Shown one piece after another: positions 36,993 to 49,568 of a stretch of DNA of 64,000 nt (the first letter of the stretch is position 1; each line of letters opens with the position of its first letter). The DNA comes from Bidens hawaiensis (taxonomy: Eukaryota > Streptophyta > Magnoliopsida > Asterales > Asteraceae): positions 62,001 through 126,000 of the forward strand of contig JAIQDT010003876.1 of assembly GCA_021521415.1 (NCBI GenBank). The letters run 5' to 3'. The translations under genes and the position numbers were made by a program. The notes beneath the pieces were generated by a model. It saw only the letters and a list, made by a program, of their open reading frames with translations. It searched no databases and had not been told where the DNA came from.

Positions 36993-37866
36993 TTTACGCC
37001 TTCTTGCTCCTTACACTGCCATGAGCATATACTTCATTGTAATTTACGCCTTCTTGCTGATGAAATCCTTTCATGATCAAACACGCTTAATTCCTTACGA
37101 TGACCTCATGGTCATCCTTCTTACATTTAAAGACCCATTTGGTTGGGATAGGCTTCTTAACTCGATCAGATTTATCGATGAGATCCTATGCACCTAGTCG
37201 ACTAAACTGTTGCAATTCTTTTTGCATTGCTTCTACCCATGACGAATCTTCAAGCACCATACAAACACTTCTAGGTTCCATTTGAGAAAGAAAACAAGTG
37301 TATTTCACAAGATTGTCTTCAGCATCATGAGATGATTACCCGACCTCATGATTATCAATAAACGGTACTGAAGAATATCAACGAAATGACACTCATCTTA
37401 TGATACATAAATTATATCAGATGTTTCAAGATGAACATCATTCACTTCGTTATTATAGTTATAAGTCCTTGGTGTGGAAAATAATTGATCTTTTAAGTAC
37501 GCACGCACCAAGTCTTAATCAGGGAGATCAATTATGGGAGTAAACGAATTAAATAAACTCTCATAATCGAACATCCAATAAGGACCATTGCCAACAGGAG
37601 GTGTTGTGTAGCTTTGGAAGTCAACATGGTACCATTATTCAACACAACCAGAATAGAAGTTAAAAACAGGTTTGTTAGGCGATGTTTAGCCCAAAAAGTA
37701 ACCCTCAACAGCCTTCTCCTGGAATTTTAACATCGTACAAGGACACCCGAAAGGTTCTAAGAACTTTAAGTTAGGTTTACGGTTATTAAGAAGCTCGTAA
37801 CTCGTCTTTTTGCAGCTTCTTAATAGTCAGAACATGATTAAGGGTGTAGCAAGCAGTATTCATAGT
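36993..37866 (-). pseudogene. Decayed integrase C-terminus to RT N-terminus
   Basis: This spans the part of a Copia polyprotein between integrase core and RT, but only short matches remain and many stops occur. It contains a local duplication of AATTTACGCCTTCTTGCT (36989 and 37040). Between the two copies lies a 16-bp word, GCTCCTTACACTGCCA, also present in the RNase H segment (36088). Confidence 0.55.
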
Positions 37867-38571
37867 CTAATTCCAAAATTGAACAGGAAGCTTTGAATCT
37901 GCAAGCATTGTTCTTGTTACTTCAATCGATGTTTGGTTCTTCCTTTCAGCAACATCGTTCTGTTGAGGTACGTAAGGATCACTATTCCTGATGGAACCTA
38001 TTTTGAATGCAGAAAAGTGCAATATAGTATTTCTGAACTCCGTACCATGGTCACTCCGTCTCACCTTGTGTTTGTAAAGTGATTCGATCTTTGTGATTAA
38101 GTTATTGACAAGAAACGGTGTCTGATCTTTAGAACTCATAAATAACACCCACGTGTACCTAGAATAGTTGTTGGTTACAACTAAACGGTACCAATATTCA
38201 ACAATATTCGCATGATTCACAGAATTAAATAACTTCGTTGGGTGCGACTTCTTATTTTGTTTGCCTTTCTTGCATGCAACACAGTGATCGGTCAACTTGA
38301 AATTCTTTAGGGAAACCCCATCTACCAAATAATTTGCCATCAAATAGTTTATCTTTCTGACATGAATATGACCCATACACCTATACCACAAAATCGAGTC
38401 TTTCTCAATTACCTTAGAGACAAAACATGTTTCAACAAATGTAGAAGTCGTTACCTTAGTACTCATATTCAATACATAAATATCATTCGATCGAGGAGAC
38501 CGCATAACAACCATGTCTTCTGGAATTACATATCCTGGTTTGTGTATTTTGCACTCCTTGTCGGTGAACAC
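37867..38571 (-). pseudogene. SIRE-like Copia integrase
   Basis: The 234-residue open segment has the GAG-pre-integrase zinc site (H in WYRCMGHIHVRKINYL, CVACKKGKQNKKSHP) and the core. The position of the first catalytic Asp reads VVTNNYSRYTWVLF, where active members have DD, so this Asp is lost. RRSDHGTEFRN keeps the second Asp and QQNDVAERKNQT keeps the Glu. It would insert cDNA into the genome if intact. The ORF ends at PVQFWN, a normal internal position. Confidence 0.9.
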
Positions 38572-38602
38572 AGTGGTATACTTTTTGTCACAAATTTAAG
38601 AA

Positions 38603-38845
38603 TCACTCAACAAATTGTGATCCATCTTTCACAATATTTAACTTTCTCAAATGTAATACTACCGTTTGATACATATCCTTCCTTCGTAACCATGCCCCAT
38701 AATTACCCGCAAACACTACATAACCCCCTTGTATATTTTTCACATTGGTTAGTAGATCAGTATTGCCGGTGATGTGACGAGAGCATTCACTATCCATGAT
38801 CCAATTTTCACCTGATATTGTCTTGGATAAACTCTTCACATACAA
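38603..38845 (-). pseudogene. SIRE-like Copia protease fragment
   Basis: WIMDSECSRHITGN corresponds to the Copia protease site, normally DSGCSRHMTG, so Gly after DS is Glu here. GGYVVFAGNYGAW follows, as in the family. It is separated from integrase by a stop near 38600. Confidence 0.85.
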
Positions 38846-38904
38846 GAAACATGATTAGACCAAAAAGGCAGCCTAAGCCTCAATCTTGTGCACCTCTTTC
38901 ATTT

Positions 38905-39735
38905 CTACAAAGGTTTAATCTTAACAGAATCTAAATGTGGTTTAGATGCTTGTGAATATGTCACAGGTTTCATATACTTTGGTCTATGATATGTATCTTG
39001 AACCACGTTTGTGTTCACATTGTTGCAAATTGGTTGTATTGGAACAAACAATTTGGGCTTTAATTTCACTGACGTTTCATTAACATGAACCACCTTGCGT
39101 GGATTCACACTTTGAAAGAAAATGTGGGTCTCATCAACATGACATGGGTCTCTTGAGAATCTCCTCAACCACAAGAACCTTTTGATTTGTTCCTTGGCAA
39201 TTTGATGAGAATTATTCATTTTTCGTGTTCCACAATTTCTGACAACGTGCCCACGTTCACCACATAAGAAACATGTTCACATATCAGAAAACATACGTTG
39301 TGGTTTGATTGATTGTGCAACATTCGGTTGACAAGAATCACTTGTAACTTTTAACAATATCTTCATTATCAAACGTCACAGCCCTTTTCTTTTTGTAAAA
39401 ATCCACGTTTGAACCGTTAGAAAAACTTTGTAAAGTGTTGATTCCAGTAGAACCAACTAACTTTATTGGCTTAATAGTATTAATGTGTTGTTTCAAAATT
39501 GGTCTAACGAAAGGCTTGTTTAACGATTTAGATCTTTCGAAAGCTTGTTCAAGATCATGTAAACTAGAGGTCTTGTACTGAAAGACAATCTCAATCAATT
39601 CAAGTTTGAATAAGTGTAGGGTAATGTTGTTCTCATCGAAAACTTTGTATACCCACTTTAGGTTAAACACATGACTCGTGTTTAATTTACCAATAGAAGG
39701 ATGAATGAACCACATAGCGTTTTATTCCGTTTTTG
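38905..39735 (-). pseudogene. SIRE-like gag C-terminal part with CCHC knuckle
   Basis: A perfect CX2CX4HX4C knuckle, CFLCGERGHVVRNC, is encoded at 39232-39273 and would bind RNA. The flanks are basic and low complexity (39219-38905; 39715-39338), with stops between them. The reading stops abruptly where the nested LTR block begins at about 39765. Confidence 0.75.
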
Positions 39736-40724
39736 TGTTGTTTTATGCGTAAACCGTTAACGAATATAACTTGTTCTTGCATGAAATTAAATGTTTGTGT
39801 ATATGATAGGTACCATGTTGAAGAGAGCGAAAAAATGAATTTAATGAAGAAGGAATCAGGTCAAACGGGATTCGGATGAAGCCGGTATGCGTGTTTGAAG
39901 ATAAACGAGTCAGAAAACGAAGAAACGAGCACCTAGGACCTGGCCGCGCTACGCGACCAGGTGAGGCATCCATGACCGCGCTATGCAATGTCTCACATAT
40001 CTCAAAGGCTGCCAAGAATGTTCAGGAACCAGCTACTCCATCTATTTTGACTTCTACTGGGCATTGTAGGCTTGTTTTAACCTATTTTATATTAGGAAGG
40101 AGGTGTTTTTTCCAGCCATTTAACATATATATAAATGGCTAATACCCTATGAACGAATTACAAATACTTTTTCCAGCCACCACACCTGCTCTAGAGGAGA
40201 AACCCAGGAGGACAAGCTACGGTTCTATCTTATATCCTTCGGTTGCCGGTTTTGACTACTTTAACGTTTGTGAGTTTGTTTTTGGTTTTTAATTATTCAA
40301 ACCTTTTGTAAGCAGATTTATATGAACATGTTATCATTTATGTCAATTTTATCTACTATTCATTGATTATGATTGGCTAAACCTCTTTGTTCTACCTAGG
40401 TTAGGTGATTATTGTTCGGTTTTGATGAACTAAATGGATTGTTTGATGAATATGACATGAATTGCTATTGAATGTTTGGTTTAATGATGATTTACGTTGT
40501 GTTTAGTGGCTGTGATTTTATTGGTTTTATCACATAATCTCGTACTTCGATTAATTGAATGGATTTAAATTGATAGTTGTATGTTCAATTCTTTACTTTG
40601 TGTTTAGAGTTTGATTGCGGAAGGATCAACCATAGGGTTTTGTGAGATTGTTAATTGATATAAGTCAGCGGCTAAGCACCTTTTTAGAGACTTAAAGGTG
40701 ATAGGAAGTAAACTCGTCTCATAG

Positions 40725-43423
40725 TATGACAAACTGAAAATTTTTTTCTTACTTTTTCAGACACTCATCATGACTTGACTCAAATTTTGGGGACGAAAAT
40801 TCTTTAACATGGGAATGATGTGACAATCGTCAATTTCAGGTTAACTCCGTTAACTCAACTCCGTCAATTCAAACTTAAGATCATTGAATCTGTAACGCAC
40901 ACCTCATTACATTTAAACTAGGGTTTAAACGACGCTTAACACTTACTACATGTGTAGTCTTTCGGGAATTGCACCGAAACGCAAACGAGTTGACGCAAAC
41001 GATTGGTGAATAAACGAAAAACGTCAAAACAATAATTATGTGATAATTATGTGTTAGACTTATGTGTTATGTGATAACATTCTTATAAACATTAACTTAA
41101 TATGCAAGAACTAGTTAATTAAGCTAGAAAAGTAACATTTGAAAGTTAAGGGACCAAAGTGTATTATATTATTATTATTAATATTAACCTAAACCCTAAA
41201 CTCCCTTCTCTCTTTCTCTCCCAAGTCGACGGCAGCCCCCCCCCCCATTGCTCTCCTTGCGATCGGCACACATACACACACATATCACTTGGTTTTGATC
41301 TTGGTTTTTCACAATTGAAGCATCCTACATTCATTTCTAGCCATCTCCTACCTTCCTCTTGCTTGTATTGGTGTTTTTGAAGGTATAATTATAAACCCTT
41401 GGTCCGATTTTCATATGTATATGTGTTCATATGTTTTATCTTGATTAGATGATGTATTGATTGTGATTTGATAACTAGAATTGATGTTATTACATGTTAA
41501 TTGTTTTTGTTTTTTATTTGAGTTCAAACAAAAACCCTAATCATGTATGTAATGTGTAATTGATGTGCATGGATAGTGATTATGGAGTCTAGAGTGTTAT
41601 ATGAATGAATTAAGGTCCATAGATAGTTAATATGTTGAGTTTGGATGCAAACAGTTTCTGGACAGATTGTGTTATTGATGTTTAATTGACTGTAACGGGG
41701 TGTGAATGTAAAAATTGGTCGAGATAATTGATACTACAGTAAACTAGGTTGAGTCTAGTTTCTAAAGAATATAAATTTGCAATTTTTGGACGTGTGAAAG
41801 TTAACCTTTATAATTTTACAAAAACGTTGTGCAAAGCTGAGTTGTTAGACCTGCTGTTAGGTTGTTTTGTAAATATTATATCTCATGAACTACGAGACCA
41901 ATTGGGTTGGTTCCACTTCTGGAAGTTGACTTGTTGAGTTAGGAACCTAAACCAAGTGGTCTTGCATTTGTTGGATTTTTCATTTAACAGGAATTTCAAA
42001 TAACATTCTGTTGCGCATGAATTTGACTGTTCTGAGCTTGCTGTAGTGTTTTGATCATTATGAGAAATCTATGTAGAATAAAAATAAAATAAAATATGTT
42101 ATGGAAATCTAACACATGCATGCTTTAGTGATGATTTTTAGTAAATTAATTGAGATGCTATGATCGGTGGAATAGTACAATCTTTTAAGTAGAATTTCTG
42201 TCTCGGTGAAACTAGCTGCTAAATTTTGTGAAAATGCATGAAACATGATAATTGCTAGTAAATTGTTATGTTTTGACCAATTTGCCCCTGCGGGGAATAC
42301 TTGCTAAATAGTTGTCGTGTTTTGACCAAATTGCCTTTGCGGGGAATAATTGATAGTTAATTGTTATGTGTGACCAAATTGCCCTTACGGGGAGTAATTG
42401 CTAGTGATGTACATTATTAATACATGACACGTAAATAATTGCTCACACACGTATCGTATCACAATTGTACTCGTTAAGTCACACACGATTCACAAACAAA
42501 CACGAAACGTATCTTGTGATTAGGAATTATGTGCCAGGTCTAGAGACTCGATATTAGTTCCGATACTTAGAAAATCTCCTTGTTATTTTAGAACGCTAGA
42601 GAAAGTTTTCTGTGACGCGCATCACTTGGTGATTTATTTTGGGAATTCTTCGCAAACAGTGAGTTTCACTTACCCCTTTTAAACTGTTTTAAACGCTTTT
42701 CACTTGGGGGAGATAACATACTCCGAAAAACGCATTTAAGATTTTGTTAGTAAATTATATATCACTTGTAAAGGCTAAGTGGCAAACGAAACAATTGAAG
42801 TCCTACACATCGAACCGGTTAATATTTGGAATAACGAGTCACTGTTGAGTAGTACTACTGGGTTTGACAAACCCCACCCAACGCTAAACTCGACTGGAGG
42901 TCGAGCGGGTGTAATTTTGGCTAACCCGTACCATGGTCTGGATGACCTGGTGACAAGGCACTTGATAAACAGTCAGCTTCGGTGTCGAACACTTAGTAAT
43001 ACTTGTTGTATAGGCTAGCTACCTATCAATATATAATTGATTTAACACTATCTGGTAACGCTGAACGCAAAACGCTAAACGCTTTATTTTATTTAAACTT
43101 GTGAACTCACCAACTTTGTGTTGACACTTTTAGTATGTTATTCTCAGGTAGCCGAGGCGGGCGCGCGGTATAGGATCATGCATTGCTTGAAACGCTTTTG
43201 TTATGCAAACTATTTTTAAAACTGTTATCAATTGGTTTAAGTCGTCCTACGTGACGCAACATTTATTTCATGGTTTTTTTCGCTTCCGCATTTAATTACT
43301 CGTAAACGTTTTCGTGGTTTGAAAACTTTGTTTTTATGGTTTGATTATAACTGATGATTCCGATCCTGTTAGTTCACACCCTCTGACGGTAAAACTCAGT
43401 TAGTGGATTTTAAGGGTGTGACA
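40725..43423 (+). mobile_element. Chromovirus remnant: 7 bp of 5' LTR, PPT and 3' LTR
   Basis: The remnant is flanked by CATAG on both sides (40720-40724, 43424-43428). It opens with TATGACA, one change from the LTR start TGTGACA, then jumps to 3' internal sequence with the block GGGGACGAAAATTCTTTAA (40781-40799) typical upstream of chromovirus LTRs. The 3' LTR is 40819-43423. Nearly the whole 5' LTR and all gag-pol are deleted. Confidence 0.85.
40819..43423 (+). mobile_element. Chromovirus 3' LTR
   Basis: The 2605-bp LTR starts TGTGACAATCGTC and ends GGGTGTGACA. It is the same family as the solo LTR at 57438-60019. It contains a triple internal repeat with core TGACCAAATTGCCC at 42263-42403. 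The length and outer ends suit a Tekay-like element. Confidence 0.85.
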
Positions 43424-46400
43424 CATAGCTTTTACTTGTTAGAATTAGGATCGCGCGAGAGCGGGTTTGGTTCTTGTCGGGTTTGGGTTTGTGAGCGATT
43501 AGTTGACCTAGTTTGTGTTAAACCAAATTGTTCCTCTATCCTTGGTTTCGTAGTATTCGTTCCGTTAGGGTCGTGTGTCAGTGAGACCGAGAGGAGAGTC
43601 GACATTAGAACACCTTAGCATTCGTTTCCCTGTTTTTTCTTAAAATAAATCAAGTGTAACTTAGGGTTTGTTAGTGAGACCGAGAGGTGATCTAGCTTTC
43701 TTGAACGAACCTTAGTTGTGTCATCCTTAAATATCCGTGTCATGAGATCATTCAATCCATTAGCTTGTTAGACCTTCAATTTGATTCTTACCTAGGTATA
43801 CGTTTTCCCCATTGCCAGTTAAGTTTCTAAATAAGGAAAGTTTTGTCGGTCAGTTTCTTTAGTCCGGTTAAGTAAGTTAATTTAATTAATTTGGTTAAAG
43901 TAATTTAAGTCAAGTAGTTTAATTATTAAAAATCAATTTAAAAAAATATTATTCTTATGAAGGTTTTGTCTAGGGTTTAGATATCATGGGCGTTCTCCCA
44001 TGTCCTTGTGTTTGATACTCGGATTCTTAGGTCTATACTACTTGTGATCGGTACACTTGCCGGTTGTGTGTGGATTAATTAGGAGTTTGTTTTATAAATT
44101 TAAATCTTAGTTGTGAGTTCCTTAAAAAGGGCATTCATTAGACACACATCAAGTTTTTGGTGCCGTTATAACTTGTTCTTGCATGAAATTAAATGTTTGT
44201 GTATATGATCGGTCCCATTTTTAAGAGAGAAAAAAAACGAGTTTAATGAAGAAAGAATCAGCTCAAACGGCATTCAGATGAAGCTGGTATGCTCGTTTGA
44301 AGATAAACGAGTCAAAAAACGAAAAAACGAGCACCCAGGACCTGGCCACGCTACGCGAATTGGTGAGGCATCCATTCCCGCTCTATGTGACGTCCCACAT
44401 GTCCCAAAGGCTGCCAAGAATGTTCAGGAATCAGCTACTCCATCTATTTTGTCTTCTAGTGGGCCTTGTGGGCTTGTTTTAACCTATTTTATATTAGGAA
44501 TGAGGTGTTTAAACATATATATAAAGTGCTAATACCCTATGGACGAATTAAAAATAATTTTTCCACCTACCACACCTGCTCTAGAGGAGAAACCAAGGAG
44601 GACAAGCTTACGTTTCTATATTTTATCATTCGATTGTCGGTTTTGACTATTTTAACGTTTGTGAGTTCGTTTTTGGTTTTTAATCATTCAAACCTTTTGT
44701 AATAAGATTTATAATAACATTTTTATCATTTATATCTATTTCATCTACTGTTCATTGATTATGATTGGCTAAACCTCTTTGTTCTACCTAGGTTAGGTGA
44801 TTATTGTTCGGTTTTGATGAACTAAATGGAGTGTTTGATGAATATGACATGAATTGCTATTGAAAGTTTGGTTTAATGATGATTTACGGAGTGTTTAGTG
44901 GCTGTGATTTTATTGGTTTTATCTCATAATCTCATACTTCGATTAATTGAATTGATTTTTATTGATAGTTGTATGTTCTATTCTTTACTTTGTGTTTAGA
45001 GTTTGATTGCAGTAGAATCAACCATAGGGTTTTGTGAGATTGTTAATTGATATAAGTCAGCGGCTAAGCACCTTCTTAGAGACTTAGAGGTGATAGGAAG
45101 TAAACTCGTCTCATAGCTTTTACTTGTTAGAATTAGGATTGCGCGAGAGCGGGTTCGGTTCTTGTCGGGTTTGGGTTTGTGAGCGATTAGTTGATCTAGT
45201 TTATGTTAAACCAAATTGTTCCTCTATCCTTGGTTGCGTAGTATTCGTTCCATTAGGGTCGTGTGTCAGTGAGACCGAGAGGAGAGTCGACATTAGAACA
45301 CCTTAGCATTCGTTTCCCTGTTTGTTCTTAAAATCAATTAAGTGTAACTTAGGGTTTGTTACTGAGACCGAGAGGTGATCTAGCTTTCTTGAACGAACCT
45401 TAGTTGTGTCATCCGCAAATACTGGTGTCGTGAGATCATTCAATCCATTAGCTTGTTAGACCTTCAATTTGATTCTTACCTAGGTATACGTTTTCCCCAT
45501 TTGTCGGTCAGTTTCTTTAGTCCGGTTAAGTAAGTTAATTTAATTAATTTGGTTAAAGTAATTTAAGTCAAGTAGTTTAATTATAAAAAATCAATCTAAA
45601 AAAATATTATTCTTATAAAGGTTTTGTCTAGGGTTTAGATATCATAGGTGTTCTCCCGTGTCCTTGTGTTAGATACTCGGACTTCTTAGGTCTATACTAC
45701 TTGTGATCGGTACACTTGCCAGTTGTGTGTGGATTCATTAAGAGTTTCGTTTTATAAATTTAAAGTTTAGTTGTGAGTTCCTTAGAAAGGGCATTCATTA
45801 GACACACATCAAATTTTTGGCGTCGTTATAACTTGTTCTTGCATGAAATTAAATGTTTGTGTATATGATAGGTCCCATGTTGAAGAGAGCGAAAAAACGA
45901 GTTTAATTAAGAAAGAATCAGCTCAAACGAGATTCGGATGAAGCCAGTATGCGCGTTTGAAGTTAAACGAGTCATAAAACGAAGAAACGAGCACCTAGGA
46001 CCTGGCCGCGCTACGCAACCAGGTGAGGCATCCATGCCTGTGCTATGCGAAGTCCAAATGTCCCAAAGGCTGCCAAGAATGTTTAGGAATTAGCTACTCC
46101 ATCTATTTTGTCTTCTAGTGGGCATTGTGGGCTTGTTTTAACCTATTTTATATTAGGAAGGAGGTGTTTAAACATATATATAAAGGGCTAATACCCTATG
46201 AACGAATTAAAAAAATTTTCCAGCCACCACACCTGCTCTAGAGGAGAAACCAAGGAGGACAAGCTAACGGTTCTATCTTGTATCCATTGGTTGTTGGTTT
46301 TGACTATTTTAACTTTTGTGAGTTCGTTTTTGGTTTTTAATCATTCAAACCTTTTGTAATCAGATTTATATGAACATTTTTATCATTTTTATCTATTTTA

Positions 46401-47458
46401 TCTACTGTTCATTGATTATGATCGGCTAAACTTCTTTGTTCTCCCTAAGTTAGATGATTATTGTTCGCTTTTGATGAACAAAATGGATTGTTTGATTAAT
46501 ATGACTTGAATTGCTATTGAAAGTTTGGTTTAACGATGAATTAGGTTGTGTTTAGGGGCTGCCATATTTTTAATATCATCTCATAAACTCGTGCTTCGAT
46601 TAATTGAATTGGTTTTGACTGATAGTTGCATGTTCAATTCTTTACTTTGTGTTTAGAGTTTGTTTGCGGTAGGAACAACCGTAGGGTTTTGTTGAGATTG
46701 TTAATTGAAATACGTCAGCGAATAAACACCTTCTAAGAGACCTAGAGGTGATAGGAAGTAAACTCGTCTCATAGCTTTTACTTGTTAGGATTAGGTTGCG
46801 AGAAAGCGGGTTCAGTTCATGTCGGGTTTGGGTTTATGAGAGATTAGTTGGTCTAGTTTATGTTAAACCAAATTGTTCCTCTATCCTTGGCTGTGTAGTA
46901 TTCGTTTCCATTAGGGTCGTGTGTCGGTTAGTCCGAAAGGAGTGTCGACATTAGAAAACCTTAGCATTTGTTTCCCGGTTTGTTTTAAAAATCAATTAAG
47001 TGTAAGTTAGGGTTTGTTAGTGAGACCGAGAGGTGATCTAGCTTTATTGAGCGAACCTTAGATGTGTCATCTTTAGATACCAGTGTCGTGAGATCATTCA
47101 ATCCCTTAGCTTGTTAGACTGTTAATTTGATTCTTACGTAGGTAGAAGTATTCTCCATATTAGTTAAGTGCTCTGTTAGTTTCGTTAAGTTTTCTAGTTA
47201 GTTCCGTTAACTTAAGTGAGTTAGTTAAATTAGTTTAGATATATAAGTTAAACAAATATATTATTTAAGCAGGACTTGAGTAGGGTTAGTAATCTGAGCC
47301 ACCTCACGTGTCTTTGTGTTCTATACTCGGACATCCTTAGACTTTACTACATACGATCGGTACACTTGCCGGTTGTGTGAACTTAAGTTAGGATATTCCG
47401 TTTTAATTTAAAGCTTAGTTGTGAGTCGTAGTTTTCATAGATACATTTTCGCACATCA

Positions 47459-49568
47459 GTCACACAAAATGTGATTTGAATGTGTAATATTATTAGCCTT
47501 GTGTATAACTTGAGGTTTAAATATATCCTCGATTACAACCTTTTAATCAGTGTTGAAAAACTTTTTGGTGTGTTGAATGTGAGATTCTAGAGGAATAGTT
47601 GGTTTGACATGAGAAGTTGGTGTTGGTTTTTCCACTTTTACTACTATTTCAGGTTTAGCAGTCTTAACATTTTCATCTTTATCAGAAAATAGATTATTTG
47701 GGTAGTCATTGAAAAACGGTAGAGGTACCTCGAAGAATCCGAACCCATTCTTTGAAGCCTTTTGTTTTCCAGAAGCTTCAATAATTTCGATCAATAGAAA
47801 AGATGAGTTTCTCAATTTACCCAACTTGTTCTTTAACTCAAGAATTTCATTCTCAAGCTCGGTTATCTTAGTTCGGCTTTCAGATCATGATTACTATTAG
47901 ACAATCTTTCTATTTTGTCCTTTGATTTCTTTTGAAAATAAGATGGTCATCTGTAGTTATCTTTCATCGAAGCAAGTTCTTTCAAAAGTGATTCGATTTG
48001 AGCATGAATTAAGTCATATTTTGACTTGAATTCCTCACAAACATCACAAGACACAATTTCAGATAATTTAATGGAATTAGTTGAAACATTTTCAGACACA
48101 GTAGAGATAGAAATAGGACTAACCTCATCAATCTTGGCCATACATGCAAAAGACGTTGGATGCATGTTGCATGAAATATCATAATCTAATTCAGCTTCTA
48201 ATTCGTTCTCGGTAGTCAATCCATCTCCTTGATCGTCTTGAAAATTCTCAGCTTGATCAAACATGGCAAGATTAGCTTGATTGCCATTACCCAATAGCCT
48301 TTGATTCTAGTCAATCCCTTCAGATGTGAGCAAAGCTTGTGAACCAGCAGCTTTAGAAGAATCACCCCAAAAACCTTTTTCAATTAAGTCAGTGTACTTC
48401 TTGCCCAAGCTTCTTTCTTGATTAAGGGGTCCATTTTATTCTTTCTTCGGCTTGTCACATTCTTTGTCAAAGTGACCAAAATCTTGACAATTATAACATC
48501 TTACTTTAAGCTTGTCAAAACCAACTCTATTGTTCAAGGTAGGTAGATCTTTTCCTGTCCTCTGCATGAACTTCTTTACCTTACGAACAACCATTGTCAT
48601 ATTCCATTTCAAATCCATTAATTCCAAATCATATGGATCGATCTGGTCATAGTCTTCATCTGTAAGCTCACTTGTGGAAATTTTACCACTCACCAGATTT
48701 TCATATGAACTCATGAAAGCAATTAGAAAAGAAAAGTGTTGTTCAACTTCTTTCATGTTCACATTTGGTGGTTGAGTAAAAGCATTACTAGCACTAGTTG
48801 ATCAACCAGAATTTGTATGTGTACCAGACGCCATGAAACAAACATTTGGCATTGATTCATTGAGTGAAGATGGCACATCTTGAGAAGTTTGATAATGGAA
48901 AGAATTGATTGGGGATGTAGTGCTGCTTAATGGTATAGATCCTCCATACAAAGTTGGATCTTGATTTTCTTTTGAAGACTTTTGACACTTCATGTCATAC
49001 TCTCTTTCTACATAAACTCCATAGTAGTTAGATCTTAAATTTTGAAGAAACTGTCTTCTTTTAGCACAAGCATAAAAGTTGAATAAGAATCCGGTAAAGC
49101 ATTCCTGACAGTGTCAATCTTGTCAGATTCAGTTGGTTCATCTCAGGAATTAGATGATTAAACCTAGTCAGCATCTCCTCAACTGCTCTCTCCCTTCAAC
49201 AAATTAAAGTTTCTGAACTGAAACTTTAACATAACCTTCTTGCTCTCTTGTGTATTACCTATGCTTCTCATCTTGATGTGTTGAAACAAAGATACTTTTT
49301 TATCATCCTGAGTATAGGCATTAAAAGATTTTGGTTCAAACCTAGTAGTTGCATCACCAAACAAAGTATTAATATACACATCATCAAGACATCTCGAGCA
49401 ATCAGGTTGTACATATCTTAAACACGATCGAAATCTTGGTTCCCACATAGCAAAGTCACTGAATTTCATTAATCGGGGACATTTAAAATGTGAACCAATT
49501 TCAGCGTCTAAGTTGAGCATATATTGCATCATCATATCTTGAGATGTTAATGTATAAAAGCCAGCCAT
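47459..49568 (-). pseudogene. SIRE-like Copia gag, N-terminal part
   Basis: The ATG at 49568 opens MAGFYTLTSQDMMMQYMLNL, then FSDFAMWEPRFRSCLRY and SLFQHIKMRSIGNTQESKKV (to 49179), a Copia Gag capsid region. After breaks come VEQHFSFLIAFMSSYENLV, LMDLKWNMTMVVRKVKKF and the knuckle CYNCQDFGHFDKEC (48436-48762). Further segments at 48294-47947 and 47824-47543 are acidic and coiled-coil-like. The ORF is cut by the nested LTR array at 47458 and continues beyond it at about 39735. Confidence 0.85.

Larger units (their letters stand above)
39765..47458 (+). mobile_element. Array of three head-to-tail Athila-type LTRs
   Basis: Three LTR copies lie in direct order: 39765-40724 plus 43429-44151, 44167-45811, and 45827-47458, each about 1.63-1.68 kb. 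They are separated by 15-bp spacers (44152-44166 and 45812-45826) that contain the first ten bases of the Athila PBS (TGGTGCCGTT / TGGCGTCGTT). There is no internal coding sequence. The R/U5 half matches 14398-15600 in inverse orientation; U3 differs. The block splits the gag of the minus-strand SIRE element. Confidence 0.85.

Noticed and set aside
42779..43018. 79-codon frame in the chromovirus LTR, also open at 59396-59635
   Set aside because: It starts at GTG. My reading of the two copies gives four amino-acid-changing and two silent differences, which shows no protein constraint; both are open because the LTRs are young.
43403..43618. Frame repeated at 45124-45306 in Athila-type LTRs
   Set aside because: It lies wholly in R/U5 of a non-coding LTR, starts at a non-ATG codon and is broken in the third copy.
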